Positions 31,597 through 41,530 of a stretch of 64,000 nucleotides of DNA are shown here, in pieces. The DNA lies in assembly GCA_017545365.1 (NCBI GenBank), contig JAFWOP010000005.1:1-64000 (forward strand), given 5' to 3'. Numbering within the stretch: the first letter of the stretch is position 1; every line of letters starts with the position of its first letter. The position numbers and the translations under genes are program-made. The stretch comes from Bacteroidales bacterium. GTDB taxonomy: Bacteria; Bacteroidota; Bacteroidia; Bacteroidales; P3. The notes under the pieces were generated by a model that worked only from the letters and a program-made list of their open reading frames with translations, did not search any database and was not told the DNA's origin.

Positions 31597-34500
31597 CGGA
31601 TGAGGGTTATGTCTCCTTTCAAGATGTTTTCTTGGTTGGCCTCGCACTTGACGTGGCAGGTGTAGGTGTAGACACCCGGCATGCAGAGGTTGCCGTTGTA
31701 GCGGCCGTCCCAGCAGCTGTGGATGTCGTGGGTTTCATATACTTTTTCGCCCCAGCGGGTGTAGATGGCCAAATAGAAGTCGAGTACGAAGGTGCCGTGG
31801 AAGCATAGGCGGTCGTTGACACCGTCGTTGTTGGGGGAGAATGCGTTGGGGATAAAGATATTGGGCCGGCCGCAATTGACATCGGTGCAGATGAGGCGCA
31901 CCCGGCCTGTCCAAGTGCAGCCCATGGTGTCGGTGACGGTGACTTCGTAGATGGCGATGGAGTCGACCGGCGTGGCCAGGGGGTTGGGGCTGTTGGGGTG
32001 GTCGAGGGTGTAGCCGTTGGACCATTGATAGGTGGCGCCGGGCACTTCGGTGACATGTAGGCGCACGCTCTCGGTGAGGAAGAGGATGCTGTCGTCGGCC
32101 CAGGCACGCATGTGGTTGAGCGAGCTGTCGCGTCGTATTTCTTCGGTCACTTGATAGGGGCATCCGGCGGTGTCGGCTATATTGATGGTGTAGGTGCCTT
32201 CGCAGAGGCTGTCGACCAGGGTGTCGCCGACATGGTAGTTGGGGAGGTCGTAGCTCACTTTAATCCATCCGTCGCATTGGTCGGTGCAGAGGATGGGCTG
32301 TGACTCCACTTGGTATTGCATGGTGGGCGGGTCGGGTATGGTGAACTGGGTCTCCAGATTGCAGCTGTAGCTTGTGATGGTGAGGGTGTGGGTGCGGCCG
32401 TCGGCGCTGAGGCCGGTGAGTATGGAGTCGCCTTCGACGCCGTCCCAGAAATAGCGGGCGGAGTCGGCCACATTGGCGGGTATGACGGCTATGGCGCGTC
32501 CGTCGTTGCCGCCGGGGCATGTGGGGGGTATGATGATGAGGGTGTCGAGGAGGTAGATGTAGGTGACGTTGAAGGTGTCGGTTTCGTGACAGCCTTCGGG
32601 GGTGGTTATGTCAAGGATATATTGTCCTGTTTGCGGGGCATAGGGGTTGGCGACAGTGCTGTCGGACACGGGGTCGCCCGACCAGTGGTAGCTGCAGCCG
32701 AGGAAGGGGCGGGGACCAATCTGTCGGAGCATGTCGATGCAGGTGTTGAAGCTGTAGGTATGGGGGGCTTCGCTGTCGAGTATCCATAAGGGGTGTTCGA
32801 TGGTGTCGGTGGTGCGGCAGCCATAAGCTTGGCTGGCAATGAGGCGGACGGTGTAGAGGCCTGGTGCGGTGTAGCTGTGCTGCGGGTTGCGGAGGTTGGA
32901 GGTGTCGCCGTCGCCGAAGTCCCAGTGGAAGGAGGTGCCCCGGCTGGTGTTGGAGAAGTTGACGACATAGGGGATGTCGCACCCCACAGCTGGCGGCTCG
33001 AATTCGGCCACGGGGAAGTCGTTGTGTATGTTGATGCGGAAGAGGGCATTGTTGCAGTTGTTGCTGAGGTTGTGGTTGGACCATGCTCCCGTAGTGGTGG
33101 GGAATCCGTCGTTGCGGTAGCAGCTGGCACATACGCTTTGATAGAGGGTGCCCATCTTGTCGAACCGGCTGGTGCCGCCGTCGACATGGTCGTAGCCCCC
33201 TCGTGGGTTGCTTTCGCCGTGCAGCTCGCCGAAGAAGGTGGCATAGTCGAGCTGCGAGGCGTCTTCGTTGATGGCGATGATGTAGAAGTCCATACCATCG
33301 GTGCTGTCCTGGATGGCGTCGGTTGTGACCTCCATGTTGTAGGTGCCTCCCTGGTTCCAGGTGATGCCGCCATTGCCGACAAAGTCGCGGCCCCAACCTG
33401 CGGCATAAACACGGTTGCAGATGTCGGCGGCAAAGGCGGTGGGTGAGAGGTTGGGACGGCCTTGGGGTGTGCCGAAGACGGTGGACCACACTCGTCCGCT
33501 GAGGTCGGGGAGTAGGCGGGCGACGAGCATGCCGCTGCCGGGCACGTTATAGGTGGCGTTGTATATCATGGTGCTGCCGGGGGCTTTGGTCTGGCCGTAG
33601 ACGTAGACTTCGTTGTGCTTGCCGGTGCGAACGAAATAGATTTGGTCGTAAGCCGACGAGCCGTAGAAGGTGCTGGCCATGAGGCGGTCGCCGGAGTATG
33701 AGATTTTTGAGATGAAGCCGTCGGCCGAGCCGCCGCCATAGGTGGTCTGCAGGGCACCGGCGGTGGTGGGGAAGCCGGTGGCGGTGGTGCCTCCGCAGGC
33801 AATCACATTGTAGTCGGTGTCGACATCGATGGAGTAGACGGCGGTGGGTTGGGAGTTGCCGAGGTAGGTGGACCAGATGAGGGTGCGGAGGTTGTAGTCG
33901 ATTTTGAAGACAATGCCGCTCTGGCGGGATGCTGTGCGAGGCTCGATGCAGCCTTCGGTGGTGGGGAAGTCGTAGGAGTTGGTGGTGCTGCCGACGTATA
34001 TGTTGTTGAGGTCGTCGGTGATAAGCTCGCCACGGGCACCGTCGCCATAGTTGAAATAGAGCGAGTCGTTGCCGAGCATGATGGTGTTGGCCGTGCGGTT
34101 GAAGTACTGGAAATAGTTGAGACCGTCGTTTTGAGAGCCTCCGATGTAGGTGGATGCTTGGAGCTGGGTTCCGTCGCTGCTGAAACGGCTGATGAAGATG
34201 TCGCTGCCGTTGGGGAAGTTGATTTCGGATGTCCCTTCGTACTGGAGGCTGGTGCCTCCGTTGAAGGTGGTGTCGTAGGCATTGGGGGTGACGGGAAAGT
34301 CGTCGGAGCCTGTGGTGCCGAAGATGACCAGCTCGTTAAAGGTGTTGACATACAGGCTGTGGGGCATGTCGGCATAGCTTCCGCCCAGATAGGTGGCGTA
34401 GTGCCGTTGGGTGCCAGAGGAGTCGAACTTGAAGATGGCGATGTCGGCATTGCCGTTGTAGGTGCTGTCGTAGGCTCCGGTGGAGACAGGGTAGCCTATC

Positions 34501-35393
34501 TGGAACACCAATCCGGCGGTGTAGGTGTTTTTGTAAAAGTCGTAGGTGGCGGTGGTGCCCCAGTTGTCGGCGGTGGAGCCGGTGTAGGTGGAGAAATGGA
34601 GTGTGGGGTCGATGACAAGGGGCAGGGAGTGGTTGTATTCGTCGAGGACAAAGCTGACGGTTGTGCCGACGATACGGTAGCGGGCAGGTATTTGGTGGCG
34701 GCCGGTGTCGGTTTCTTGATAGGCGTAGGGCTCTAGTTCGACCAGATCGCCCACTGAGGTGCGGATGATGAGGTTGCCATTGCTGAGATAGAGTTTGTCG
34801 GCTCCTTCGTAGCGCATGGTGATGTCGGCGGCATTGGCTCCGGGTGCGACATAGAAGTTGGTCTTGAGGGCATGGGTTGCCGCCTGCACGTCGAGGTCGA
34901 TGCCTGGGTATAGGCCGCTGTAGTAGATGGTGCCGTAGTGGGGCATGTGTGTCGCCCACCGGTCGGGGTCGTGACCATAGTAGTAGTTGTCGTATCCTCC
35001 CTCGCTGTCGATGTCACGTCCGGATACTTCCACATGAGGACTACTGCCTACAAAATGTACTTTGTAGGCGTGCATCTGGCACCCTAGCAGGTGGTGGAAA
35101 TGATGAGGGTCGTGGGTCTCGGTAGGCTGTTCGCGCACGGCGATGGTGAGGCAGCCGCTTTCGGCGAAGAATGCCGCGTTGTGCATCTGGGCTTGAAAGA
35201 GGAAGGGTTCCGACCATTGCCCTTGGTTTTCGATGAAATGGATGCGGCCGCCGGTACCGAGGGTGTCGCGGTGGTGGGCAGACAAGGGTGTGATAGCCCA
35301 AATGATAAATAGCAGCAAGAGTGTGCCTTTGCGGGCACACTCTGCTGGTATCGAGAAAGCGATTGTTTTATTTGAGCACCTCGATGACACCAT
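31593..35393 (-). CDS. T9SS cargo: SBBP beta-propeller / PKD protein with gliding-type C-terminal domain
   Basis: This 1266-residue secreted protein has a signal peptide with LLLLFIIWAITPLSA (about 24-38). An N-terminal region then begins ENQGQWSEPFLFQAQMHNAA, as in SBBP-repeat proteins. Beta-propeller repeats cover about residues 250-750 (STYTGSTADNWG, YATYLGGSYADMPHS, ASTYIGGSQNDGLN, WSTYLGNSQPTAV). A PKD domain near 815 (SFHWDFGDGDTSNLRNPQHS) follows, and a C-terminal gliding/T9SS type B domain (FIPNAFSPNNDGVNDRLCFH, YTRWGEKVYETHD, GVYTYTCHVKC). Such proteins are exported through the outer membrane to the cell surface. The gene overlaps its upstream neighbour by 26 bp. Confidence 0.9.
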   Translation of the reverse strand: MVSSRCSNKTIAFSIPAECARKGTLLLLFIIWAITPLSAHHRDTLGTGGRIHFIENQGQWSEPFLFQAQMHNAAFFAESGCLTIAVREQPTETHDPHHFHHLLGCQMHAYKVHFVGSSPHVEVSGRDIDSEGGYDNYYYGHDPDRWATHMPHYGTIYYSGLYPGIDLDVQAATHALKTNFYVAPGANAADITMRYEGADKLYLSNGNLIIRTSVGDLVELEPYAYQETDTGRHQIPARYRIVGTTVSFVLDEYNHSLPLVIDPTLHFSTYTGSTADNWGTTATYDFYKNTYTAGLVFQIGYPVSTGAYDSTYNGNADIAIFKFDSSGTQRHYATYLGGSYADMPHSLYVNTFNELVIFGTTGSDDFPVTPNAYDTTFNGGTSLQYEGTSEINFPNGSDIFISRFSSDGTQLQASTYIGGSQNDGLNYFQYFNRTANTIMLGNDSLYFNYGDGARGELITDDLNNIYVGSTTNSYDFPTTEGCIEPRTASRQSGIVFKIDYNLRTLIWSTYLGNSQPTAVYSIDVDTDYNVIACGGTTATGFPTTAGALQTTYGGGSADGFISKISYSGDRLMASTFYGSSAYDQIYFVRTGKHNEVYVYGQTKAPGSTMIYNATYNVPGSGMLVARLLPDLSGRVWSTVFGTPQGRPNLSPTAFAADICNRVYAAGWGRDFVGNGGITWNQGGTYNMEVTTDAIQDSTDGMDFYIIAINEDASQLDYATFFGELHGESNPRGGYDHVDGGTSRFDKMGTLYQSVCASCYRNDGFPTTTGAWSNHNLSNNCNNALFRINIHNDFPVAEFEPPAVGCDIPYVVNFSNTSRGTSFHWDFGDGDTSNLRNPQHSYTAPGLYTVRLIASQAYGCRTTDTIEHPLWILDSEAPHTYSFNTCIDMLRQIGPRPFLGCSYHWSGDPVSDSTVANPYAPQTGQYILDITTPEGCHETDTFNVTYIYLLDTLIIIPPTCPGGNDGRAIAVIPANVADSARYFWDGVEGDSILTGLSADGRTHTLTITSYSCNLETQFTIPDPPTMQYQVESQPILCTDQCDGWIKVSYDLPNYHVGDTLVDSLCEGTYTINIADTAGCPYQVTEEIRRDSSLNHMRAWADDSILFLTESVRLHVTEVPGATYQWSNGYTLDHPNSPNPLATPVDSIAIYEVTVTDTMGCTWTGRVRLICTDVNCGRPNIFIPNAFSPNNDGVNDRLCFHGTFVLDFYLAIYTRWGEKVYETHDIHSCWDGRYNGNLCMPGVYTYTCHVKCEANQENILKGDITLIR

Positions 35394-38300
35394 TGTGTTC
35401 GAAATTGCCTTTGTAGCCTTTGCCGGAGAAGCGGTAGAAGTAGGTGCCTGCCGGGGTGTTGGTCTTGGCAGGGTCCCAGAATTGGTCTTCCCTTTGGATG
35501 TTGACGGCGTGGAACACCCGCGAACCCCATTTGTCGTAGATGTCGAGCTGGTTGATGGGGTAGGCCAGGCCTTCGACTAGATTGCCGATGACGAAGCGGT
35601 CGTTGATGCCGTCGCCATTGGGAGTGAGTACGTTGGGGAATATGATGTTGTCGTTGATGAGCAGGATGGTGTTCTCAATGGTGTCGGCGCACTGTAGGAG
35701 TCTGCCGCTAGGAGCGAAGTTTTCGTAGCGGGCAATGAGCCGTACAATGTAGTTGCCGGAGACATCTTCGCCATCGCTGGCCGTCCATTCGAATGAGGTG
35801 TTGCTTTCGGTGGCGGTGTGGAACGAATAGGGGTTGTCCCTGTCGTACTGTATTTCCCAGAAATACTTGTTGTGGCCGTCGTCGGGGGTAGTGTTGTTGA
35901 TGAGTGATACGGATGGGTGTAGGACTGTGGGGTAGACGGGGTCCCAAGAGAATTGAGCCTTGGGCGAGGGGTATACGGTGATGAGGTCGGTGTAGATGAG
36001 GGAGTCTTTACAACCCATGTCGCTTTCGACATAGTATTTGAAGTCGTAGGTGCCGGCGGCATAGGAGTGGCTAGGATTCTTGAGGGTGGAATAGGTGCCG
36101 TCGCCAAACACCCAGTGGTATTTGTGTCCGAAGTTGGTTGTGTTGACGATGTTGATGGTGAAGGGTTCGCATCCTTCGAGGGGGAAGACTCCGGGGTCGA
36201 AGGTGGGGACAGGCTGCGGGTTGACGGAGAGGACGATAGTGTCACGTGCAGGGCAGGAGACGTGCTTTCCGGGATTGTTCACTTCAACCACATAAGTCTT
36301 TTGTCCGTATTCGCCCGTGTGGGTGGTGATGGTTTGGGAGGTGTCGCCGAAAGGTTCCCAGGTGTAGCGGTAGTCAAAACGGTCGGAGAAGTGGTCACCA
36401 GCATTAAGCACGATGCTTTCGGCGCCGCAGAGCATGGTGTCGTTGCCTAGCTTGGGTCGTGGGGTGTGGACGGTACTGATGCGGGTCAGGGTGTCCCAGC
36501 GGCAGCCGAAATTGTCGTAGACCGACAGTACGATTTTGAAGGTGCCGCTTGTGTCGGGTGAGGAGATGAAGGCTGCGGTGGTGTCGTTGGCCTTTTTGTT
36601 GATGCGGAGGCCGCGGTAGAGGCCATTGTAGAAGTCGGTGGCGCGGTTGGTGTCGGGACGCCAGATGACAGAGTCGATGCCCACCTGATAGTCGCAGGAG
36701 CCAGAGCCGCCGGACAGGCCGCAGATGTCGAGCGACCAGCCGAAGACCCAGCCATTGTCACTGCCCCAGAAGTCACAGATGACCGCTTTCCACACACCGT
36801 TGAGGGGGCAGCCTATGAGGTCTGAGAAGTCGCTAGAGGGTGAGTAGTAGTCTAATTTTTCTTCATGATTACTCGGTTGGCGAGTGCGTATAGTATATGT
36901 ACCTCCTCCGGGTTTGTTGTAGTAAGAGGGCATAGGGTTGAAGGTGATGGCATCGGTGATGGTATTGGGGGCAGTGGAGATGTACCATTGGCCGGATTGG
37001 AAGAACGAGGGTACGTCGGCGAGGTCGCCCGTGATGAGGGTGTACTTGCTGTTGCGCGACCAGCAGTAGTCGAGACCGATTCCGAAGGGATTTTGGAGTG
37101 AGTCGCATGCTGGAGACCCATCGTAGTCATACGCCCAACCTGTAAATGTGCCGCCGCCTGCTCCACCACCGTCAGGAGAATTTTCAGGAGCCAAAGGATC
37201 GCAAGTGGTACCACTACCGTATTTGCCGTATTTTAGAACAGCATAACCGGCTGTGGCGGATACATTATCATCATAGGAGGGGCATTCGATGGCCACGCGG
37301 TAGTCACCCATGAAGGAGTGTTCGTAGTTGATGCAGATGGAGCATATTTCAGCTGCTGACTTCACCTTCTGCCCTGAGGGGAATTCGCCAGAGAAGTCCA
37401 CAGGAGTTCTGAAACACTTATCGACACCCGGGCAGTTAGGACCGTCAGGAATAAAGTTTCGTACAATGTTGAATTTGGACTTTTCGGTGACAAACTCGAT
37501 TTTGCGCAGGGTGAGGGTGCCGTTCTGTCCTTCATAACCCACGTTAACCATCAACGAGTCGTTGTTGCATATCTCGCTTAGGTCGAAGATGGTCTTGATG
37601 GGGTTAGGTGAGACTCGCGCTTGTATTCTATCTGTGGTTGATTCGCATTTTAGTTCGTCGAATATGGTCAGCGACACATCGTAGCAGTTTGGTGTCTGGA
37701 ACTCGCTGTATGCTACTGAGGTGGCACCTATGCCGGCATAGTCGTCAGCCTGGAGCTTCCATACGAACCTGCTGTTTGTGTCGGCAGGGAAATAGTGTCC
37801 TGTGTTGTTCGTGTATTCGCCGTGGCCGTGGAACCTGACATCTTGGCCGGCGCAGAGCAGTGCGGCGTGTATCATACCGAAGGTGTCGATGGATATGATG
37901 CTGTCAAAGATGGTGGTGTCGTAGGCTATGAAGGAGGTGTCGCGGGTGGTAAAGTTCACGGAGTCCGCATCCCAGATGGTGTCGGTGCGCGTTACTCGCG
38001 AGCTGTCAATTTCCACATAGAAGACGGTGTCAATATAATCGGGGACCCAAGTGAGGGTGCCATGACCGATGACTTGGCCTGTTACGCGGTCGAGGCGGTC
38101 GAATACCGAGTCGATGACTGCGTTGATACTTTCGCAGGGTTTTTTGCATTCGAGAATGACATGGAAGCCCTTGTAAGGCTGTAGGGCGGTGTCGCGTACG
38201 GTGGTGCGGAAACGGACGGTCATCTCACCGGTTGGATTAGAGGGGCTGACGAAGAATTTGATAGTACTTGGTTGGTGGCAGTTGTTAATTTTGGCCAGCA

Positions 38301-38637
38301 CGGGTGAAGAGCTGTTGGGGCCGTCGTAGATATAGAGGGTGTCGTTGCAGCCGATGTCGATCCAGTCGATAGTCAAGCACAGAAAGTTTTTATTGATTAG
38401 GGAGTCGGCAGTGGTGTCGATGGTTGTGCAGGTGGAGGTGATGGTGACCCAGTAGTCGCGTCCGCCCGAGTAGGTGTTTCTTTCGCCGCCATCGTCGAAG
38501 ATGCCAGTAGCATCACCGGCCAGGTAGTTGTTGCCGTGCGTGCTGTCATCCAGATTAAAGATGATTACGTTGTCGCTCTGAGCCATGACACCCATTGCTA
38601 TGAATATTGCAAGAGCAAAAAGAACTATTTTTTTCAT
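35368..38637 (-). CDS. T9SS cargo: CUB-like / P-domain-like / PKD protein with gliding-type C-terminal domain
   Basis: This 1089-residue secreted protein has a signal peptide (IVLFALAIFIAMGVMAQ). A CUB-like beta-sandwich follows (about 50-170: GGRDYWVTITSTCTTIDTTA, IGCNDTLYIYDGPNSSSPVL). Near 440-690 lies a region like the proprotein convertase P-domain (CINYEHSFMGDYRVAIECPS, then LNGVWKAVICDFWGSDNGWV and FGWSLDICG). A PKD domain near 865 (FGHKYHWVFGDGTYSTLKNP) precedes the gliding/T9SS C-terminal domain (FPNVLTPNGDGINDRFVIGN, YDKWGSRVFHAV, AGTYFYRFSGKGYKG). No protease catalytic motif is visible, so a structural, adhesive or binding role is more likely. Confidence 0.9.
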   Translation of the reverse strand: MKKIVLFALAIFIAMGVMAQSDNVIIFNLDDSTHGNNYLAGDATGIFDDGGERNTYSGGRDYWVTITSTCTTIDTTADSLINKNFLCLTIDWIDIGCNDTLYIYDGPNSSSPVLAKINNCHQPSTIKFFVSPSNPTGEMTVRFRTTVRDTALQPYKGFHVILECKKPCESINAVIDSVFDRLDRVTGQVIGHGTLTWVPDYIDTVFYVEIDSSRVTRTDTIWDADSVNFTTRDTSFIAYDTTIFDSIISIDTFGMIHAALLCAGQDVRFHGHGEYTNNTGHYFPADTNSRFVWKLQADDYAGIGATSVAYSEFQTPNCYDVSLTIFDELKCESTTDRIQARVSPNPIKTIFDLSEICNNDSLMVNVGYEGQNGTLTLRKIEFVTEKSKFNIVRNFIPDGPNCPGVDKCFRTPVDFSGEFPSGQKVKSAAEICSICINYEHSFMGDYRVAIECPSYDDNVSATAGYAVLKYGKYGSGTTCDPLAPENSPDGGGAGGGTFTGWAYDYDGSPACDSLQNPFGIGLDYCWSRNSKYTLITGDLADVPSFFQSGQWYISTAPNTITDAITFNPMPSYYNKPGGGTYTIRTRQPSNHEEKLDYYSPSSDFSDLIGCPLNGVWKAVICDFWGSDNGWVFGWSLDICGLSGGSGSCDYQVGIDSVIWRPDTNRATDFYNGLYRGLRINKKANDTTAAFISSPDTSGTFKIVLSVYDNFGCRWDTLTRISTVHTPRPKLGNDTMLCGAESIVLNAGDHFSDRFDYRYTWEPFGDTSQTITTHTGEYGQKTYVVEVNNPGKHVSCPARDTIVLSVNPQPVPTFDPGVFPLEGCEPFTINIVNTTNFGHKYHWVFGDGTYSTLKNPSHSYAAGTYDFKYYVESDMGCKDSLIYTDLITVYPSPKAQFSWDPVYPTVLHPSVSLINNTTPDDGHNKYFWEIQYDRDNPYSFHTATESNTSFEWTASDGEDVSGNYIVRLIARYENFAPSGRLLQCADTIENTILLINDNIIFPNVLTPNGDGINDRFVIGNLVEGLAYPINQLDIYDKWGSRVFHAVNIQREDQFWDPAKTNTPAGTYFYRFSGKGYKGNFEHNGVIEVLK

Positions 38638-38670
38638 GGTGAATAATTTTTAGCGTTAATGGAATGTTCC

Positions 38671-39120
38671 TCAGTCTTTAAAGCGTTCAGGGAAATTGGT
38701 GCGTTCAAGGGCTTCGCCATAGTTGCGTACAGCCAAATATTGAGCTGTGTTGTTAGACCCCAGTCTGTAGTAGATGGTGACGTATGGGTGTGATACCTGG
38801 AAGTTCATGAAGTCGTACTCCCAGAAACTTAAGGTGTTGAGGTCGACAACAAAATCACGCGATACTTTTTTACCCGTGAGCCTGTTGGTCACCTCCCTAA
38901 TGTTGTATACCGGGGCACCTTCAGGAACCTCGTCGACAAGATAAAATGTGTTCCGCGATACTTGGCAGAAGTACTCTTGTTTCTCAATCGGATAGGATTG
39001 AGGGTCCAGGCCGCGGATTGTCAGGTAGGGCCCGACGATAGCTTCGCAGTCCTGAGCCTTGGCAGGATTGAGAAGCCCTACCATAAAGATGATGGCTGTG
39101 ATGATTAGAATTTTTTTCAT
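38671..39120 (-). CDS. Small secreted protein of unknown function
   Basis: This 149-residue protein has a clean signal peptide (MKKILIITAIIFMVGLLNPA, cut after KA). The mature part is mainly beta, with QDCEAIVGPYLTIRGLDPQS, KQEYFCQVSRNTFYLVDEVP, LTGKKVSRDFVVDLNTLSFW and HPYVTIYYRLGSNNTAQYLA. Two Cys may pair. I do not recognise a family. It is the first gene of the minus-strand cluster with the two T9SS cargo genes (33 bp ahead of the next) and follows rnfE after 131 bp, so it is more likely tied to the surface proteins than to Rnf. Confidence 0.75.
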   Translation of the reverse strand: MKKILIITAIIFMVGLLNPAKAQDCEAIVGPYLTIRGLDPQSYPIEKQEYFCQVSRNTFYLVDEVPEGAPVYNIREVTNRLTGKKVSRDFVVDLNTLSFWEYDFMNFQVSHPYVTIYYRLGSNNTAQYLAVRNYGEALERTNFPERFKD

Positions 39121-39251
39121 GATGGTATCCTTTTTATTATTATTTCACTGGGGGGGGCAGATGCTTTTTTCTGTTACATTCTTTTCCTCTCACTATAATA
39201 CTGTCAAAAGTGCCGAAATCGTCACCCCCTCAGAGTGTGTTTTAACTTTTT

Positions 39252-39839
39252 TTACGACTTTTTCTGTAGGCTTTTCACCAGAGCCATGAGATAACCCAGT
39301 ACCAGGAATCCTCCAGGGGCTAGGATGAAGAGGAGCATGCCGTCGTTGCCGCCGATGAAGTTGTGACCAAAGAAGGAGCCCGCACCCAGCAGCTCGCGTA
39401 CCAGACCGACCAGCGTCAGTGCCCAGGTAAAGCCCAAGCCCATGAAGAGGCCGTCAAGCAGCGAATGCCATACATTGTTCTTCGAGGCGAATGCTTCGGC
39501 ACGTCCCAGGACGATGCAGTTGACGACGATGAGGGGGATAAAGAGGCCCAGGGTGGAGTAGAGGTCGGGCAGGTAGGCCTGCATGACCAGTTGCACGATG
39601 GTGACGAATGTGGCGATGACGACGATGAAGGCGGGAATACGCACTTTGTCGGGAATTACCGATTTCAAGAGCGATATGACGATGTTGGACATGGTGAGCA
39701 CAAAGGCTGTGGCCAGCCCCATGCACATGCCGTTGATGGCCGAGGAGGTGGTGGCCAGGGTGGGGCACATGCCCAAGACAAGGACCCATGTGGGGTTTTC
39801 TTTGACAAGTCCGTTTTTGATTATGTCGACAGCTTTCAT
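39252..39839 (-). CDS. rnfE: Rnf complex membrane subunit RnfE
   Basis: This 195-residue membrane protein of the Rnf ferredoxin:NAD oxidoreductase has about six helices. It carries the RnfE pattern KENPTWVLVLGMCPTLATTS, AINGMCMGLATAFVLTMSN, then LFIPLIVVNCIVLGRAEAFA and LLGAGSFFGHNF. RnfE and RnfA are homologous and together bind a [2Fe-2S] cluster in the membrane through Cys residues like those in GMCPTLA and VVNCIVL. This is RnfE rather than RnfA by its charged N-terminus and length. In Rnf loci of this order rnfA usually follows, but here it does not. The start overlaps the rnfG stop by 4 bp (39836-39839). Confidence 0.94.
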   Translation of the reverse strand: MKAVDIIKNGLVKENPTWVLVLGMCPTLATTSSAINGMCMGLATAFVLTMSNIVISLLKSVIPDKVRIPAFIVVIATFVTIVQLVMQAYLPDLYSTLGLFIPLIVVNCIVLGRAEAFASKNNVWHSLLDGLFMGLGFTWALTLVGLVRELLGAGSFFGHNFIGGNDGMLLFILAPGGFLVLGYLMALVKSLQKKS

Positions 39840-40402
39840 TGGTTGTTATCTCCTTTCTTGAATGTTGCGTAAGCGTTGTTGATAAGTTCGCAGAATGCAC
39901 GTGAGGTGATGGTCGAGCCGCTGATGGCATCGATGTCGCCGCCATCTTTCTTGACCTTCAGGCCTTCGGAGGGGTTCTTGCCAATCACGTCGCCTTTGTT
40001 GCCTTGTTGGAACCATTCGCCGGCTTTGGCACCCAGGCCGGGGGTCTCCGCCGTTTCCAATATTTGGTAGCCGCTGATGCTTCCCTCGGCATCGAGGCCG
40101 ACCATTGCTATCAGGTCGCCACCAAAGCCCTTGTTGCTCTTTGACTCGATGGCCATGCCCACCAGGTTGCCTTCGGTGTCGTAGGCCTTGGTGCAGGGCA
40201 CCCCGTCGATGTCGCATTCTTCTAGTTTCTCAAAGGCGGGCAGCACGGCCTTGACGGCGGCTTCTTTTTTGGCCTTTTGGGCTTGTTCGATAGGAACGGC
40301 TGTGACGTTGCTGACAAAGGCCAGAGCGGCGGCGGCTACAACGGCTATGATGGTCAGCGACAGCAGCATATTGATTAATGTTGATTCTGCTTTTTTTGCC
40401 AT
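39836..40402 (-). CDS. rnfG: Rnf complex FMN-binding subunit RnfG
   Basis: This 188-residue protein has one N-terminal membrane helix (MLLSLTIIAVVAAAALAFVS) and a periplasmic FMN-binding domain. Typical segments are GFGGDLIAMVGLDAEGSISG, ETAETPGLGAKAGEWFQQGN, and the flavinylation motif ISGSTITSRA (about 165-174), where FMN is attached to Thr. It passes electrons between RnfD and the other subunits. It overlaps rnfE by 4 bp and follows rnfD after 86 bp, a CTAG-repeat spacer. Confidence 0.94.
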   Translation of the reverse strand: MAKKAESTLINMLLSLTIIAVVAAAALAFVSNVTAVPIEQAQKAKKEAAVKAVLPAFEKLEECDIDGVPCTKAYDTEGNLVGMAIESKSNKGFGGDLIAMVGLDAEGSISGYQILETAETPGLGAKAGEWFQQGNKGDVIGKNPSEGLKVKKDGGDIDAISGSTITSRAFCELINNAYATFKKGDNNQ

Positions 40403-40440
40403 GATAATATGTTTTTTTTCTTGGAGGTTTCTTTTTTTTG

Positions 40441-40491
40441 TCTAGGAAAGCCTAGGAATCCTAGGTTTCTCTAGAGGTTCCTAGTTTGTTA
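40441..40491. repeat. CTAG-rich short-period repeat spacer
   Basis: Between rnfD and rnfG the sequence holds five CCTAGG/CTAG cores about 9-10 bp apart (TCTAGGAAAGCCTAGGAATC, then CTAGGTTTCTCTAGAGGTTC and CTAG). Same style as the spacers at 20401-20487, 55278-55309 and 56467-56505, with a different unit sequence. Confidence 0.6.
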
Positions 40492-41484
40492 GGCGGCGAA
40501 GCGCACGGGTTTGCACCATCTGTTGATGAGCGGGGTGACCGCGTTCATGATGAGGATGGCGAAGCTTACGCCTTCGGGGTAGGCGCCCCAGTTGCGGATA
40601 ATGATGGTCAGGAGGCCGCAGCCGAAACCGAATATCAGCTGTCCGCTCTTGGCCATGGGTGAGGTCACCATGTCGGTGGCCATGAAGCATGCGCCAAGCA
40701 TGATGCCGCCGGTGAGGATGGTGGTGACGGGGTCGATATACTGTGCGGGGTTGCAGAGCCACAGGATGCCGCTGAAAACGAAGGCCGTTCCGATGAAGGC
40801 TACGGGAATGTGCCAGCTGATGACACGGCGGCAGAGCAGGTAGATGGCACCGATGAGGATGGCGATGGCGCTGACTTCGCCCAACGAGCCGCCCATGTGG
40901 CCGAGGAATATCTCGGTCAGCGAGGGGAGGTTGTTGGCTTCGATGACGCTCTGTATGGTGGCGCCGTCATGGGTGAGGCCTTCTTTGATGATGCCCAGAG
41001 GGGTGGCGCCGGTGGTGGTGTCAAGCGTCATGGGGAACCATTTGCCTACGGTGGGCCAGGTGGTCATCTGCACAGGGAATGAGATGAGCATGAACACACG
41101 GCCGACGAGGGCGGGGTTGAAGGGGTTTTTGCCCAATCCGCCGAAGGTCATTTTGCCTACGCCGATGGCAACAAGTGCACCGATGGCCACCAGCCATATC
41201 ATGTCGGCGGTGGCGGGCACGTTGAATGCCAACAGGAGTCCAGTCACCACGGCAGAGCCGTCACAGACGGTTGAGGGCACTTTCAGGATGAACTTTTCTA
41301 TAAGCCACTGGAACAGGCAGCAGCACGCTACCGACACGAGGCTGATGAGCAAAGCATTGAGGCCGAAGTAGGCGATGCCGCAGAGCAGCATGGGCACCAG
41401 GGCCAAATTGACACGCCACATGATTTTCTTTGTTGATTCGTCGCTGTGCACGTGGGGAGAACCGGATATATTCAGAAGATTCAT
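40489..41484 (-). CDS. rnfD: Rnf complex membrane subunit RnfD
   Basis: This 331-residue membrane protein with about ten helices carries covalent FMN and is central to ion pumping. Family markers are HVHSDESTKKIMWRVNLALV at the N-terminus, VPSTVCDGSAVVTGLLLAFN, FGGLGKNPFNPALVGRVFML and LTGGIMLGACFMATDMVTSP. The flavinylation motif is DTTTGATPLG (about 183-192). It lies third in the operon, 46 bp after rnfC. Confidence 0.95.
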   Translation of the reverse strand: MNLLNISGSPHVHSDESTKKIMWRVNLALVPMLLCGIAYFGLNALLISLVSVACCCLFQWLIEKFILKVPSTVCDGSAVVTGLLLAFNVPATADMIWLVAIGALVAIGVGKMTFGGLGKNPFNPALVGRVFMLISFPVQMTTWPTVGKWFPMTLDTTTGATPLGIIKEGLTHDGATIQSVIEANNLPSLTEIFLGHMGGSLGEVSAIAILIGAIYLLCRRVISWHIPVAFIGTAFVFSGILWLCNPAQYIDPVTTILTGGIMLGACFMATDMVTSPMAKSGQLIFGFGCGLLTIIIRNWGAYPEGVSFAILIMNAVTPLINRWCKPVRFAA

Positions 41485-41530
41485 ATTATATATTATATTG
41501 ATTCGTTAATTGGGTTAAGGACAGTAGGTG

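Noticed and set aside
39121..39251. Degraded rnfA after rnfE
   Set aside because: Only 131 bp, AT-rich, with no frame resembling RnfA.
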